Assembly (NCBI GenBank): GCA_020441605.1
Contig: JAGRLX010000377.1
Coordinates: 1 to 5,854, forward strand
Length of the DNA stretch: 5,854 nt
Direction: 5' to 3'
DNA from: Alphaproteobacteria bacterium
GTDB taxonomy: Bacteria > Pseudomonadota > Alphaproteobacteria > Rhizobiales > Aestuariivirgaceae
The notes beneath the pieces were generated by a model. The model made no database searches and had not been told where the DNA came from. It saw only the letters and a program-made list of their open reading frames with translations. Position 1 is the first letter of the stretch, and the number at the start of each line of letters is the position of its first letter. A program made the translations under genes and the position numbers. Shown in pieces: positions 5,671 to 5,854 of this stretch.

Positions 5671-5854
5671 TCAATTGGCGCGGTAATCCTGGATGCGCGT
5701 TGTCCGGAGTCCCGCGAGGCCATGGCGGTCGATCGACCGCTGCCAACTCAGATACTCTTCAACGGTAAGCACATAGCGCTCACACGCCTCTTCCAGACTC
5801 AACAAACCACCGCGGACAGCCGCCACCACCTCTGCCTTGCGGCGGATAACCCAG
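5671..5854 (-). CDS. sciP: CtrA inhibitory protein SciP (DUF1153), 5' end cut by the window
   Basis: Reading the minus strand from the right edge gives 60 codons to a TGA at 5673-5671: WVIRRKAEVVAAVRGG, then LLSLEEACERY, LTVEEYLSWQ, IDRHGLAGLRTTRIQDYRAN. This is the helix-turn-helix core and C-terminus of the DUF1153/SciP family, normally about 90 residues, so roughly the first third lies outside. In Caulobacter SciP represses CtrA-activated promoters, including flagellar ones, outside the predivisional stage by binding CtrA or promoter DNA. Its stop is followed by a strong terminator, so it is transcribed separately from kefF. It sits about 5 kb from ctrA and is on the same strand. Identity rests on strong family motifs; I could not see the start. 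Confidence 0.93.
   Translation of the reverse strand, partial: WVIRRKAEVVAAVRGGLLSLEEACERYVLTVEEYLSWQRSIDRHGLAGLRTTRIQDYRAN

Overview
The window comes from an alphaproteobacterium with high-GC coding regions. The evidence is a truncated ctrA (master cell-cycle response regulator, nearly identical at its N-terminus to Caulobacter CtrA as I remember it) and a truncated sciP (DUF1153, the small CtrA inhibitory protein), both found only in this class. A flagellar fliJ lies between them. I cannot place the organism below class level.

Layout from left to right. ctrA is on the minus strand and runs off the left edge (1-558). A 389-bp divergent control region (559-947) follows, with CtrA-like half sites and an unusual concentration of GANTC (CcrM methylation) sites. 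fliJ is on the plus strand (948-1331). Four minus-strand genes follow, in transcription order kefF (5555-4956), kefC (4956-3100), a fold-type IV PLP aminotransferase (2993-2037) and a sulfotransferase-like protein (2040-1324). Last, after a strong intrinsic terminator (5616-5647), is the C-terminal part of sciP, which runs off the right edge (5671-5854).

The four central genes form two tightly coupled pairs. kefF and kefC overlap by one base (TGATG) and would make a glutathione-gated K+/H+ antiporter with its oxidoreductase partner, used against electrophile stress. The aminotransferase and sulfotransferase-like genes overlap through GTGA, with a strong Shine-Dalgarno ahead of the GTG start. 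This second pair resembles the two halves of the plant 'branched-chain aminotransferase-like' fusion proteins, but in the opposite order. No terminator is visible in the 106 bp between the pairs, so all four may share a transcript.

I did not find a wholly new system. The points most worth following are the GANTC-dense ctrA/fliJ control region, with paired inverted GANTC sites on each side; the split, order-reversed aminotransferase/sulfotransferase pair; the apparent loss of the PLP-nitrogen-binding Glu in the aminotransferase; and ctrA, fliJ and sciP lying around an unrelated four-gene block.
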